Source of the DNA: Clostridia bacterium
Lineage (GTDB): Bacteria > Bacillota > Clostridia > Peptostreptococcales > JAAYPU01
Length of the DNA: 48,075 nt
Direction: 5' to 3'
NCBI GenBank assembly: GCA_016278615.1
Contig: JADQBM010000071.1
Coordinates: forward strand, 1 to 48,075
In this document: positions 41,418 through 48,075 of the stretch, piece by piece
Position numbering within the stretch: position 1 is the first letter of the stretch
Layout: each line of letters starts with the position of its first letter
Program-made: the position numbers and the translations under genes
The notes under the pieces: model-generated
The model's database searches: none
What the model saw: the letters and a program-made list of their open reading frames with translations, nothing else
Told to the model about the DNA's origin: nothing

Positions 41418-42710
41418 ATGAAAAAAATACTTGTTCTTTTATTAGCATTAATTTGTGTTATTTCTTTTGTTGGCTGTCAAAGTGCAGAACCAACAACAGA
41501 AACAGAAGAGCCACCAGCAGAAGTAGCAGAAGGAATCAAGGTAGGTCATTTGTCCTATCATACGGGTCCCTTTGGTCATGTAGGTCCTCAATTTGATGGT
41601 GCTGCAAACTTTACATTGGAGTTTGTAAATGAAAATCCACCTCTTGGTCGAGAAGTTTCAATTATTCATCAGGATATTGGGACAATAGGTGAGGGTCAGG
41701 CTGCAAGAAAGCTTGTTGACAGTGAAAAAGTAGATGTTCTTCTTAATGTAGCAGGAGAATATATGTCTTACCGAGACTGGCTTGTAGAATTTATTGCAGG
41801 TAATAATAGACCACTTTTGCCTTCAGTACATGGAGGTGCTATTGATACACAGTATGGAGGAAATGCCGCTGAACCAATTTTCAGAGGTGCTCCTATGGAT
41901 ACAGACCAAGGTTTAGCTACTGCACTTCAGGCACAAACAGAAGGCGCTAAAACTGTTGTTGTAATGGCAGTTGAAAACGACGGAATGCAGATGCAACAAG
42001 ATGCAGCAGTAAAAGCAAGTATCGCCTTAGGAATGGAAGTTTTAGGCGAAATCGATTTCCAACCTGAACAAACTTCTTATAGAAGTGTTGTTAGCAAAGC
42101 TCAAGCTCTTAACCCTGATGCGCTATTAATATTTTGTGCAGCAGAAGACGGTGGCACAATAGTTAAAAATGCTGCTGAAATGGGCATGTCTTCTATAATT
42201 GTAGGGGCAACTGACTGGCTTTTTGTTGAATTTCCAAACACTGCAACTGTAAGTGCATTAGAAAAACACAAGTCAGTTACGGCCGTTGGATTCACATATG
42301 CAGATGGTGCGGCATGGGATTTCTATAAAGATGCATGGGAAAGCTCAGAGTACTCAGAATTAACTGAAGCTTCAAACTCATATACATTACAGTATTATGA
42401 TCTATTAAATGTAGCGATGCTAGCCATAGAAAAAGCGGGTTCAACAGATATCGAAGCATGGGTAACAGCTATGCCAGAAGTATCCATGGGACCTGGTACC
42501 AAAGTTTATACTTATGCAGAAGGTATTGATGCACTTCGAAACGGTGAAGAAATAGATTACGAAGGTGTAACTGGAGAATTCAATTATAGTGAAACCGGAG
42601 TAGTTGGTGGACTTTATGGTGTATTCGAGTGGAAAGATACTGAAAATTTAGAAAGAATTGCTACTATTGAAGGTAAGGTAATATTGGATTTAGCTAGTGA
42701 AATAGATTAA
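41418..42710 (+). CDS. ABC importer substrate-binding lipoprotein (branched-chain amino acid type, LivK-like)
   Basis: 430 residues. A lipoprotein signal ends in SFVGC (Cys20), followed by an acidic Thr/Glu/Pro-rich linker. The mature part is a type I periplasmic-binding fold of the LivJ/LivK kind: VGHLSYHTGPFGHVG for the ligand-contact start, VDVLLNVAGEYMS, and QPEQTSYRSVVSKAQALNPDALLIF. These receptors serve amino acids, urea, amides or aromatic acids, so the ligand cannot be read from the fold. Context with a dehydrogenase and a transaldolase points to a carbon source rather than an amino acid. It heads a five-gene transport operon controlled by operator C. Confidence 0.92.
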   Translation: MKKILVLLLALICVISFVGCQSAEPTTETEEPPAEVAEGIKVGHLSYHTGPFGHVGPQFDGAANFTLEFVNENPPLGREVSIIHQDIGTIGEGQAARKLVDSEKVDVLLNVAGEYMSYRDWLVEFIAGNNRPLLPSVHGGAIDTQYGGNAAEPIFRGAPMDTDQGLATALQAQTEGAKTVVVMAVENDGMQMQQDAAVKASIALGMEVLGEIDFQPEQTSYRSVVSKAQALNPDALLIFCAAEDGGTIVKNAAEMGMSSIIVGATDWLFVEFPNTATVSALEKHKSVTAVGFTYADGAAWDFYKDAWESSEYSELTEASNSYTLQYYDLLNVAMLAIEKAGSTDIEAWVTAMPEVSMGPGTKVYTYAEGIDALRNGEEIDYEGVTGEFNYSETGVVGGLYGVFEWKDTENLERIATIEGKVILDLASEID

Positions 42711-42732
42711 TTAACAATATATAATAGTTTAT

Positions 42733-42789
42733 GAGCACCCGCTTCCCAGAAGTGAATTAAAAGAAATACACCTGGGAGTGGGTGTTCTT
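42733..42789 (+). terminator. intercistronic hairpin after the binding-protein gene
   Basis: GAGCACCCGCTTCCCAG (42733-42749) pairs with CTGGGAGTGGGTGTTC (42772-42787) with one bulge. Only a short T tail follows, so it probably acts as a partial terminator or mRNA stabiliser, giving more receptor than permease. This is common in such operons. Confidence 0.7.
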
Positions 42790-42866
42790 AAAGAATAACT
42801 GTTGGGGATACTAAATAAAAGGAAACAGAACAACGACAAAAAAATTGTAGAGTAAAGGAGTTACCG

Positions 42867-43727
42867 ATGACCGTTTCAACTTTCTTATCAAGTACTTTGG
42901 TATTAGGACTGCTTGAGGCAGCTCCCCTTGTTCTAGCAGCAGTAGGATTTACTTTAATTTTCTGCCTGAATGGTTTTATAAATGTTGCTTATTCAGAAAA
43001 CATAACATTGGGCGCATATTTTGCAGTCATATTTAATTCAATTTTAGGCTGGAATTTTTATCTTTCTATAATTCCTGCTGCATTACTATCAGGCGTAATA
43101 AGTGTTCTGACTTATCTTCTGTTATTTAGACCTGCTTTTAAAAGAGGTGTAGGCAAGACGGAATTGATAATACTATCTGTAGGATTATCTTATTTCATAA
43201 GGTATGGGTCAAAACTATTATTTGGAAATGATCTTTATAATTTTAATTTTTCAAGCACTTCGTACCTATCATTTTTTGGTATAGGAATAACCACTGTTCA
43301 GCTGGCTTGTATAGGATTAGTAGTGATTATTTCATTAGGAATCTATCTCTTTATATACAAGACGAATTATGGTGAAAGAATGCGAGCACTTGCTGATAAC
43401 GAAGAACTCGCAATGATAAGTGGAATAGATCCAATAAAAGTCTCAATTTTGATCTGGTTTATTGCCGGAACTGCAGGAGGTCTTGCAGGACTCTTTTATG
43501 GTGCTTTTTCTTTTGTTAGTTCTTCATTAGGCTGGAATCTTATTTTAATTATAATAATGGTGACTATCGTTGGAGGAATAGGAAGCGTGAGAGGTGCTTT
43601 AATTGCAAGTGCTTGCGTAGGTATTATCACTTCAGCTGTGACCCTTTTATCAAAACCATTATATGGAGAGATTGTTTTACTGATCATCTTCATAGGAATA
43701 TTGAAACTAAGAAAGGTGAGGGTATAA
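42867..43727 (+). CDS. ABC importer permease (LivH-type)
   Basis: 286 residues with about eight hydrophobic helices. LAAVGFTLIFCLNGFINVAYSE near the N-terminus and GERMRALADNEELAMISGIDPIKV in the cytoplasmic loop are the LivH signatures; the latter contacts the ATPases. It forms the channel with the LivM-type protein next to it. AAAGGAG lies before ATG. The genes are separated by three bases. Confidence 0.92.
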   Translation: MTVSTFLSSTLVLGLLEAAPLVLAAVGFTLIFCLNGFINVAYSENITLGAYFAVIFNSILGWNFYLSIIPAALLSGVISVLTYLLLFRPAFKRGVGKTELIILSVGLSYFIRYGSKLLFGNDLYNFNFSSTSYLSFFGIGITTVQLACIGLVVIISLGIYLFIYKTNYGERMRALADNEELAMISGIDPIKVSILIWFIAGTAGGLAGLFYGAFSFVSSSLGWNLILIIIMVTIVGGIGSVRGALIASACVGIITSAVTLLSKPLYGEIVLLIIFIGILKLRKVRV

Positions 43728-43730
43728 ATT

Positions 43731-44633
43731 ATGGAACAGTTATTTTCAGGATATATGATATATTCTCTATCTTTTCTTTTGATATTTATAGCTCTAGCAA
43801 CAATACTGCATCTTCAGTTTAGTATAGGTGGAATTGTAAACTTTGGAATTGTTGGATTCTGGGGCTTAGGAATGTATGCATTTGCATTATTAAACTTAAA
43901 ACTTAATATCCCATTTGTGCCAGCGGTTTTATTGGCAAGTGCTTTAACTGGAATTGTTTCCATGGCTCTAGGTCGTATCATTTTAAATCTTGACGATCAG
44001 GCAGTTTTAGTAGGAACCCTTGCATTTGCAACTATTATAGAATATTTGGCCACAACAGAAAAATGGTTAACCAATGGTGTAATGGGATTCGGTACAATTA
44101 AATTTCCTTTTGATTTAGGAGCCAACACATTGTTTGTTTATTTCCTTGTTGTTCTAGTGTTCTTGATTTTATTGATGTTTTATGTTTCTAAGATTAAAAC
44201 GTCCCCCTATGGCAGATTGCTTTTAAGTATTAAGGATAATGAGATTCTTTCGCAAAGCTTGGGTAAGCCTACATTTAGACACAAAATTATTTTCTTTACC
44301 GTTACTTGTTCACTAATTGGATTTTTTGGAGCCATGACTGCTCCTTTATATAATTATATTTTCCCCAGAATGATTGGACCTGGGATTACTTTTACAATTT
44401 GGATCGCATTGATGCTTGGCGGTAGAAAGAAGCTTTTGGGAGGATTTATTGGGATATTGGCGACCATTGGATTATTTGACTATGTCATTGAAACAGTAGT
44501 ACCAATTCCAACACAATATGCAGAAATGGTTCCTAATGTTAAATTTGCATTATATGGACTTACACTTATGCTTGTTCTCATGTTTAGACCTCTAGGTATA
44601 CTGGGAGATAAAAAAAGGGAGGTTAAAGGATGA
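43731..44633 (+). CDS. ABC importer permease (LivM-type)
   Basis: 300 residues with eight to ten hydrophobic helices. FSIGGIVNFGIVGFWGLGMY and SPYGRLLLSIKDNEILSQSLG match the LivM membrane core and coupling loop. It ends with FRPLGILGDKK. It overlaps the following ATPase gene by four bases (ATGA). Confidence 0.92.
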   Translation: MEQLFSGYMIYSLSFLLIFIALATILHLQFSIGGIVNFGIVGFWGLGMYAFALLNLKLNIPFVPAVLLASALTGIVSMALGRIILNLDDQAVLVGTLAFATIIEYLATTEKWLTNGVMGFGTIKFPFDLGANTLFVYFLVVLVFLILLMFYVSKIKTSPYGRLLLSIKDNEILSQSLGKPTFRHKIIFFTVTCSLIGFFGAMTAPLYNYIFPRMIGPGITFTIWIALMLGGRKKLLGGFIGILATIGLFDYVIETVVPIPTQYAEMVPNVKFALYGLTLMLVLMFRPLGILGDKKREVKG

Positions 44634-45394
44634 GAGAAAAAGTACTACACTTAAGAAATGTAATAAAAAGATTTGGGGGAAGAACAGTGGTAGACATAAA
44701 GGATATCACTTTTGGTACCCATGGTATTGAGGGGTTAATCGGTCCAAATGGTGCAGGTAAAACGACTTTAATAGGCTTGATTAGCCGTAAGGTTAGTATG
44801 GACCAAGGGCAGATCCTTTATTATCAAGATAAAAATGAAATGGATATATCTAAAAAAAGTTTAGACGAGCTTTCAAGAATGGGTCTTGTGAGAACAAACC
44901 AGATTATTCAGGATTTTGAGAGTCTTAGTATAAGAGATTCATTACTTCTTTCACTTGCAAATTCCAAGCATGAAAAATTTTATAATATTTTCAATGAGAA
45001 AGAATTAAGAAAAAACACAGAAAAGGAAATTGAAAAATATTTAGATTATTTCAATTTTGAAGATCCTGATGGACATGCACTTTCAGCAGGAGAAAAAAAA
45101 CTTTTAGATATCATTCGTTGTATGGTGCTAAAACCAAAATTTCTTCTCATGGATGAACCCACCGCAGGATTACCCCATGATCAGACTGATAAGGTCATTG
45201 AATTGATGAAAAAAAAGACAAAAGAAGAAGGCATGGCTATATTGATAGTAGAGCATGATTTGGATCTTATCTGGACTGTTTCGGAGAATGTCTACTTCAT
45301 GTCAGAAGGAGAAATACTTATTAAAGGTACCCCAGATGAAATCAGAAAAAATAAAACAGTTATCAATAAATATATGGGAGAAAGCGAATGCTAA
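44630..45394 (+). CDS. ABC importer ATPase (LivG-type)
   Basis: 254 residues. Walker A GPNGAGKTT, Walker B FLLMDEP and the switch His in VEHDLDL are present. The signature reads LSAGEKK rather than LSGGQ, which is common in LivG-type proteins. It pairs with the LivF-type ATPase to energise the two permeases. It overlaps the next gene by seven bases. Confidence 0.93.
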   Translation: MREKVLHLRNVIKRFGGRTVVDIKDITFGTHGIEGLIGPNGAGKTTLIGLISRKVSMDQGQILYYQDKNEMDISKKSLDELSRMGLVRTNQIIQDFESLSIRDSLLLSLANSKHEKFYNIFNEKELRKNTEKEIEKYLDYFNFEDPDGHALSAGEKKLLDIIRCMVLKPKFLLMDEPTAGLPHDQTDKVIELMKKKTKEEGMAILIVEHDLDLIWTVSENVYFMSEGEILIKGTPDEIRKNKTVINKYMGESEC

Positions 45395-46092
45395 AGATAA
45401 ATGATATTAGAAGCGGATATGGAGATGTGACTGTACTCCATGGTTTAAATATTGAAGTAAAGCATGAAATTTATGCGATTCTTGGAGCAAATGGTGCTGG
45501 CAAGAGTACCCTTATGAAGACCATTGCAAAGGTTTTGCCCCTTAAAACCGGAGAAGTCTATTTCAAAGATGAAAATGTCTCAAGCTTTACCCCTTATCAG
45601 ATTGCTGCAAGAGGTTTGGCTTTTGTTCCCCAAGAAGGACAAATATTTCCGAAAATGACAGTCTTAGAAAATCTTTCCGTTGGCGGTTTGCTCCTTGATA
45701 AAAAATCGAAAAAAGAAAAGAAAGAAAAAATGGAAGAGATATTTGATGTTTTTCCGGATATCGTCCAAAGGCTCAATCAAAAAGCCGGAAGTCTTAGTGG
45801 TGGGGAAGTTCAAATGGTTGCAGTTGGACGTGCACTGATGCAGAATCCGTCGCTGATTTTGCTGGATGAACCTACTTCAGGATTATCTCCTAAATATGTA
45901 GATAACTTTTTCTACAAAATTAAAGAGATACATGAAAAAAAAGGTGTAAGTGTTATTATTACTGAACAAAATGCTGCAAAAGCACTGGAGATTGCCGATA
46001 AAATTATGGTATTGACCCTTGGGAAAATACATTTGATTAAAGATGCAAAAAACGTAGACATGTGTATGATCAAGGAAGGTTATAGAATCTGA
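45388..46092 (+). CDS. ABC importer ATPase (LivF-type)
   Basis: 234 residues. Walker A GANGAGKST, Q-loop PQEGQIFP, signature LSGGEVQ and Walker B LILLDEPTSGL are all intact, with ITEQNAAKAL as the H-loop region where Gln-Asn replaces His, as is usual for LivF. It is the last gene of the transport operon; a terminator follows. Confidence 0.93.
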   Translation: MLKINDIRSGYGDVTVLHGLNIEVKHEIYAILGANGAGKSTLMKTIAKVLPLKTGEVYFKDENVSSFTPYQIAARGLAFVPQEGQIFPKMTVLENLSVGGLLLDKKSKKEKKEKMEEIFDVFPDIVQRLNQKAGSLSGGEVQMVAVGRALMQNPSLILLDEPTSGLSPKYVDNFFYKIKEIHEKKGVSVIITEQNAAKALEIADKIMVLTLGKIHLIKDAKNVDMCMIKEGYRI

Positions 46093-46137
46093 TATATCTT
46101 AAAAAAATACGAAGAAGCAATAACTAAAATTGACTAA

Positions 46138-46170
46138 ATGCTGTTTTCATTTTATGAAAGCAGCATTTTC
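46138..46170 (+). terminator. terminator of the ABC importer operon
   Basis: ATGCTGTTTTC (46138-46148) pairs over 11 positions, one G-U, with GAAAGCAGCAT (46156-46166), then TTT. Confidence 0.8.
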
Positions 46171-46224
46171 AAATGACATTGATAAGGAATGCAAGACGAA
46201 TAATTGGAAATACTATTAAAAGAA

Positions 46225-46277
46225 TAATCGATTAAACATATAATATATTGACTTTTGAATACTTTTTTTGGTATCAT
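46225..46277 (+). promoter_or_regulatory. half-conserved operator D and promoter of the GntR regulator
   Basis: TAATCGATTA (46225-46234) is the 10-base core of the regulon palindrome, with flanks that differ from the other sites. TTGACT (46248-46253) and TATCAT (46272-46277, spacer 18) lie downstream. Here the operator core precedes the -35 box instead of following the -10, so control, if any, may be weaker autoregulation. Confidence 0.55.
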
Positions 46278-46311
46278 GTGTTATTAGGACACATACGGAA
46301 AGGAACTTGAA

Positions 46312-46974
46312 ATGACAAGTATCAAAAGAAAACCACTAGAAAAGCGTCCGTTATATCGCGATGAAATAAAAAACACCATTAGAGAAGCAATTGTGGCAGG
46401 TGATTTAAAACCAGGAGATCGTATTATTGAAACCCAATGGGCAAAAGAATTAGGTGTGTCTCAATCACCAGTCAGAGAAGCAATTAGAGAGCTAGAAATG
46501 ATAGGTTTAGTTGAAAACATTCCATATCAAGGTTGTTTTGTGCGAAAAGTAACATTAAAAGATATGAGGGATTCGTATAGAGTGCGTACGTACTTAGAGA
46601 TGCTAGGAATCCAGGATGCGGTAGAAGGTGCAGATGAAGATGACTTAAAAGAAATTCATCATGTTTATAAAGAGATGGAAACAGCTGCAAAGAATAACGA
46701 TTTCAATTTATATATTGAAAAAAATGAGTTGTTTCATGAAAAAATCATGTGCATTTCTCAAAATAATCTTTTAATCCGTTTATGGAAACAAAGTAATATA
46801 CAGGATTCAACTTATTTTGGCACCCAATTTTCAGACCAATCTTTAGAAGCGCTGTCTATTCGGCACAAAGATTTATACGAAGCAATTGTAGAGAGAGATT
46901 TAAATCGTGCAAAAGAAGTGATATATCTTCATTTTGAAGAACTTATTGAAGAATTAGAGAGACAAGAGAAATAA
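46312..46974 (+). CDS. GntR-family regulator, FadR/FCD subgroup
   Basis: 220 residues. The winged helix-turn-helix (residues about 12-80) has LKPGDRIIETQWAKELGVSQ followed by SPVREAIRELEMIGLVE. Residues 85-215 are the all-helical FCD ligand domain, with RVRTYLEM, NELFHEKIM and RHKDLYEAI, where His residues usually hold a metal and the ligand is a small acid. FCD regulators typically repress sugar-acid or organic-acid catabolism until the substrate binds. Its site between the importer and transaldolase, and the five palindromes around it, make it the probable regulator of this locus. AAAGGAA precedes ATG. Confidence 0.93.
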   Translation: MTSIKRKPLEKRPLYRDEIKNTIREAIVAGDLKPGDRIIETQWAKELGVSQSPVREAIRELEMIGLVENIPYQGCFVRKVTLKDMRDSYRVRTYLEMLGIQDAVEGADEDDLKEIHHVYKEMETAAKNNDFNLYIEKNELFHEKIMCISQNNLLIRLWKQSNIQDSTYFGTQFSDQSLEALSIRHKDLYEAIVERDLNRAKEVIYLHFEELIEELERQEK

Positions 46975-46990
46975 TTAATGATTGTTAAAC

Positions 46991-47017
46991 CAAATACCCT
47001 GCAAGGGGTATTTTTGT
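46991..47017 (+). terminator. terminator after the GntR gene
   Basis: AAATACCC (46992-46999) pairs with GGGTATTT (47006-47013) around six bases, and T residues continue to TTTTTGTTTTT. Confidence 0.85.
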
Positions 47018-47105
47018 TTTTGATAAGACTTTAACCATTTATACTAGTGGTGAAATATAGAGTATGAAGTTTAAAACAGCAAGGTGTTAAAATCTAAATG
47101 CAATA

Positions 47106-47159
47106 TTGACATAAATAAATAAGATGATATAATTAAATAAATAATATAATCGATTATAT
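47106..47159 (+). promoter_or_regulatory. promoter-operator E for the transaldolase gene
   Basis: TTGACA (47106-47111), 16-base spacer, TATAAT (47128-47133), then after ten bases the palindrome ATATAATCGATTATAT (47144-47159). It matches sites A to C in sequence and in layout. Confidence 0.85.
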
Positions 47160-47256
47160 ATAAACGATGTATATCAAAGGCAATTGTTCATCTTATTAAA
47201 CAGCTATAACATAGTGGTTGTTATATATCGCAAGATGATTGAAAGGAGTATTAAAA

Positions 47257-48075
47257 ATGACACATCCCTATAAAAGTTCTTTACACCAAATGGCAAATAC
47301 TACGCCAACAGATTTCTGGAATGATTCCTGTTCTATTTCGGAATTAGAATATGCCATGGAATATGGTGCAGTAGGAGCAACTACCAATCCGGTTATTGTT
47401 GGAGAAGTATTAAAAAAAGAATTGGAAGCATATGTTGACAGAATAAAAGAACTCATAGAAGAAATGCATGATGCAACAGAAGATGATATCGCTTGGAAAC
47501 TCAATGAAGAGATGGCAGTCGCTGGATCAAAGTTATTAGAACCTATCTTTAATGAATCAAAAGGTCAAAAAGGCAGAATCTCCATTCAGACTAACACAAA
47601 ATATTATAAAAATACCAAATTAATGACAGAACAAGCAATCTATTTTGGAACCCTTGCACCCAATATTCAAGTAAAAATGCCTGTAACCAAAGCGGGAATT
47701 AAAGCCTTTGAAGAAGCAACATATCAAGGTGTCAGTATCAACGCTACTGTAAGCTTCAGCGTATCTCAAGCATTAGCGGTTGCAGAAGCAGTAGAACGAG
47801 GACTCAAAAGAAGAGAAAAAGAAGGTAAAGATACCTCAATGATGCATCCGGTATGTACAATCATGGTAGGAAGAGTAGATGACTGGCTTAAAGTCGTGGC
47901 TGAGAGGGACAATATCATTGTAGATCCAGAGTGTTTGGAATGGGCTGGCGTAGCTGTAATGAAAAACGCTTATAAGATATACAAGGAAAGAGGGTACAGA
48001 ACCCAACTTTTAGCAGCTGCATATAGAAATCATCATCAGTGGACGCAGTTTATTGGAGCAGATATGGCCATGACG
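47257..48075 (+). CDS. transaldolase-family enzyme (3' end beyond the right edge)
   Basis: 273 codons without a stop. Motifs of the transaldolase/fructose-6-phosphate aldolase fold are clear: N-terminal FWNDSC with D23, GATTNP with N44, the Schiff-base lysine K140 in IQVKMPVTKAG, N162 in INATVSFS, R206 in VGRVDDW and R257 in AAYRNHHQW, the last two corresponding to phosphate contacts in TalB. In GRISIQTNT the residue at the TalB Glu96 position is Gln111, as in fructose-6-phosphate aldolase, hinting at plain aldol cleavage rather than transfer. It has its own operator E and lies beside the GntR gene. GAAAGGAG precedes ATG. Substrate unknown. Confidence 0.88.
   Translation, partial: MTHPYKSSLHQMANTTPTDFWNDSCSISELEYAMEYGAVGATTNPVIVGEVLKKELEAYVDRIKELIEEMHDATEDDIAWKLNEEMAVAGSKLLEPIFNESKGQKGRISIQTNTKYYKNTKLMTEQAIYFGTLAPNIQVKMPVTKAGIKAFEEATYQGVSINATVSFSVSQALAVAEAVERGLKRREKEGKDTSMMHPVCTIMVGRVDDWLKVVAERDNIIVDPECLEWAGVAVMKNAYKIYKERGYRTQLLAAAYRNHHQWTQFIGADMAMT

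Overview
The window reads as chromosomal DNA of an AT-rich, spore-forming anaerobic Firmicute (class Clostridia, perhaps an Alkaliphilus/Natronincola-type organism). Signs are strong GGAGG-type ribosome binding sites, TTG/GTG starts, sigma-A promoters, a T-box leader, rubrerythrin, RocB and DppA peptidases, a BclA-like spore-surface domain and DUF1540/DUF2442/DUF326 proteins. No rRNA, tRNA, CRISPR array or intact transposase was seen. The organism is an inference from gene content; no database was searched.

Layout. 1-4.9 kb: a KaiC-like double-ATPase gene cut by the left edge, a membrane HD-GYP protein and a MalT-type LuxR regulator. 4.9-5.75 kb: a decay zone with a frameshifted DUF2442 gene, a leucine-rich-repeat remnant and a BclA-type domain. 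5.75-9.4 kb: RocB-like peptidase, CBM25-like protein, rubrerythrin, methyltransferase. 9.4-18.1 kb: one compact operon for a cytoplasmic [NiFe] hydrogenase: cytochrome-b5-like protein, small and large subunits, maturation protease, a shortened HypA-like protein, HypF, HypC, HypD, HypE, then a frameshifted methyltransferase. 18.3-27.8 kb: a GAF/PAS/GGDEF/HD-GYP protein, DppA, a 51-residue protein, DEAD-box helicase, Fe-S protein, lipoprotein, DapF/CntK-type epimerase and MATE exporter. 28.1-30.3 kb: a T-box leader with an apparent UUC (Phe) specifier ahead of a 37-residue protein and a sodium:solute symporter. 30.3-33.5 kb: a histidine kinase and an HD-GYP response regulator. 34-39.7 kb: a SurA-like lipoprotein, a highly structured RNA-like segment, a tocopherol-cyclase-like protein, a phospholipase-C-like protein, a PLP-fold/GNAT fusion and a copper-storage-like protein.

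39.8-48.1 kb is a self-contained catabolic locus. It has a 3-hydroxyacyl-CoA/L-gulonate-dehydrogenase-type enzyme, a five-gene branched-chain-type ABC importer, a GntR/FCD regulator and a transaldolase-family enzyme that runs off the right edge. The same 16-bp palindrome, ATATAATCGATTATAT, lies 8-10 bp after the -10 box of four promoters here, and its 10-bp core lies upstream of the regulator gene. This points to a local regulon run by the GntR protein. One promoter-operator is duplicated, and the upstream copy leads within about 80 nt to a terminator, so it may make a small RNA.

The strongest leads are: (1) this palindrome-defined regulon and its unknown, probably phosphorylated sugar or sugar-acid pathway; (2) the hydrogenase, whose small subunit has CSGN where a CxxC proximal-cluster motif is usual, with a HypA-like protein lacking its zinc domain and no hypB in view; (3) the Phe-type T-box controlling a transporter with a tiny partner; (4) a solitary HEARO/omega-RNA-like structure near 34.8 kb and a second palindromic element near 24.7 kb.
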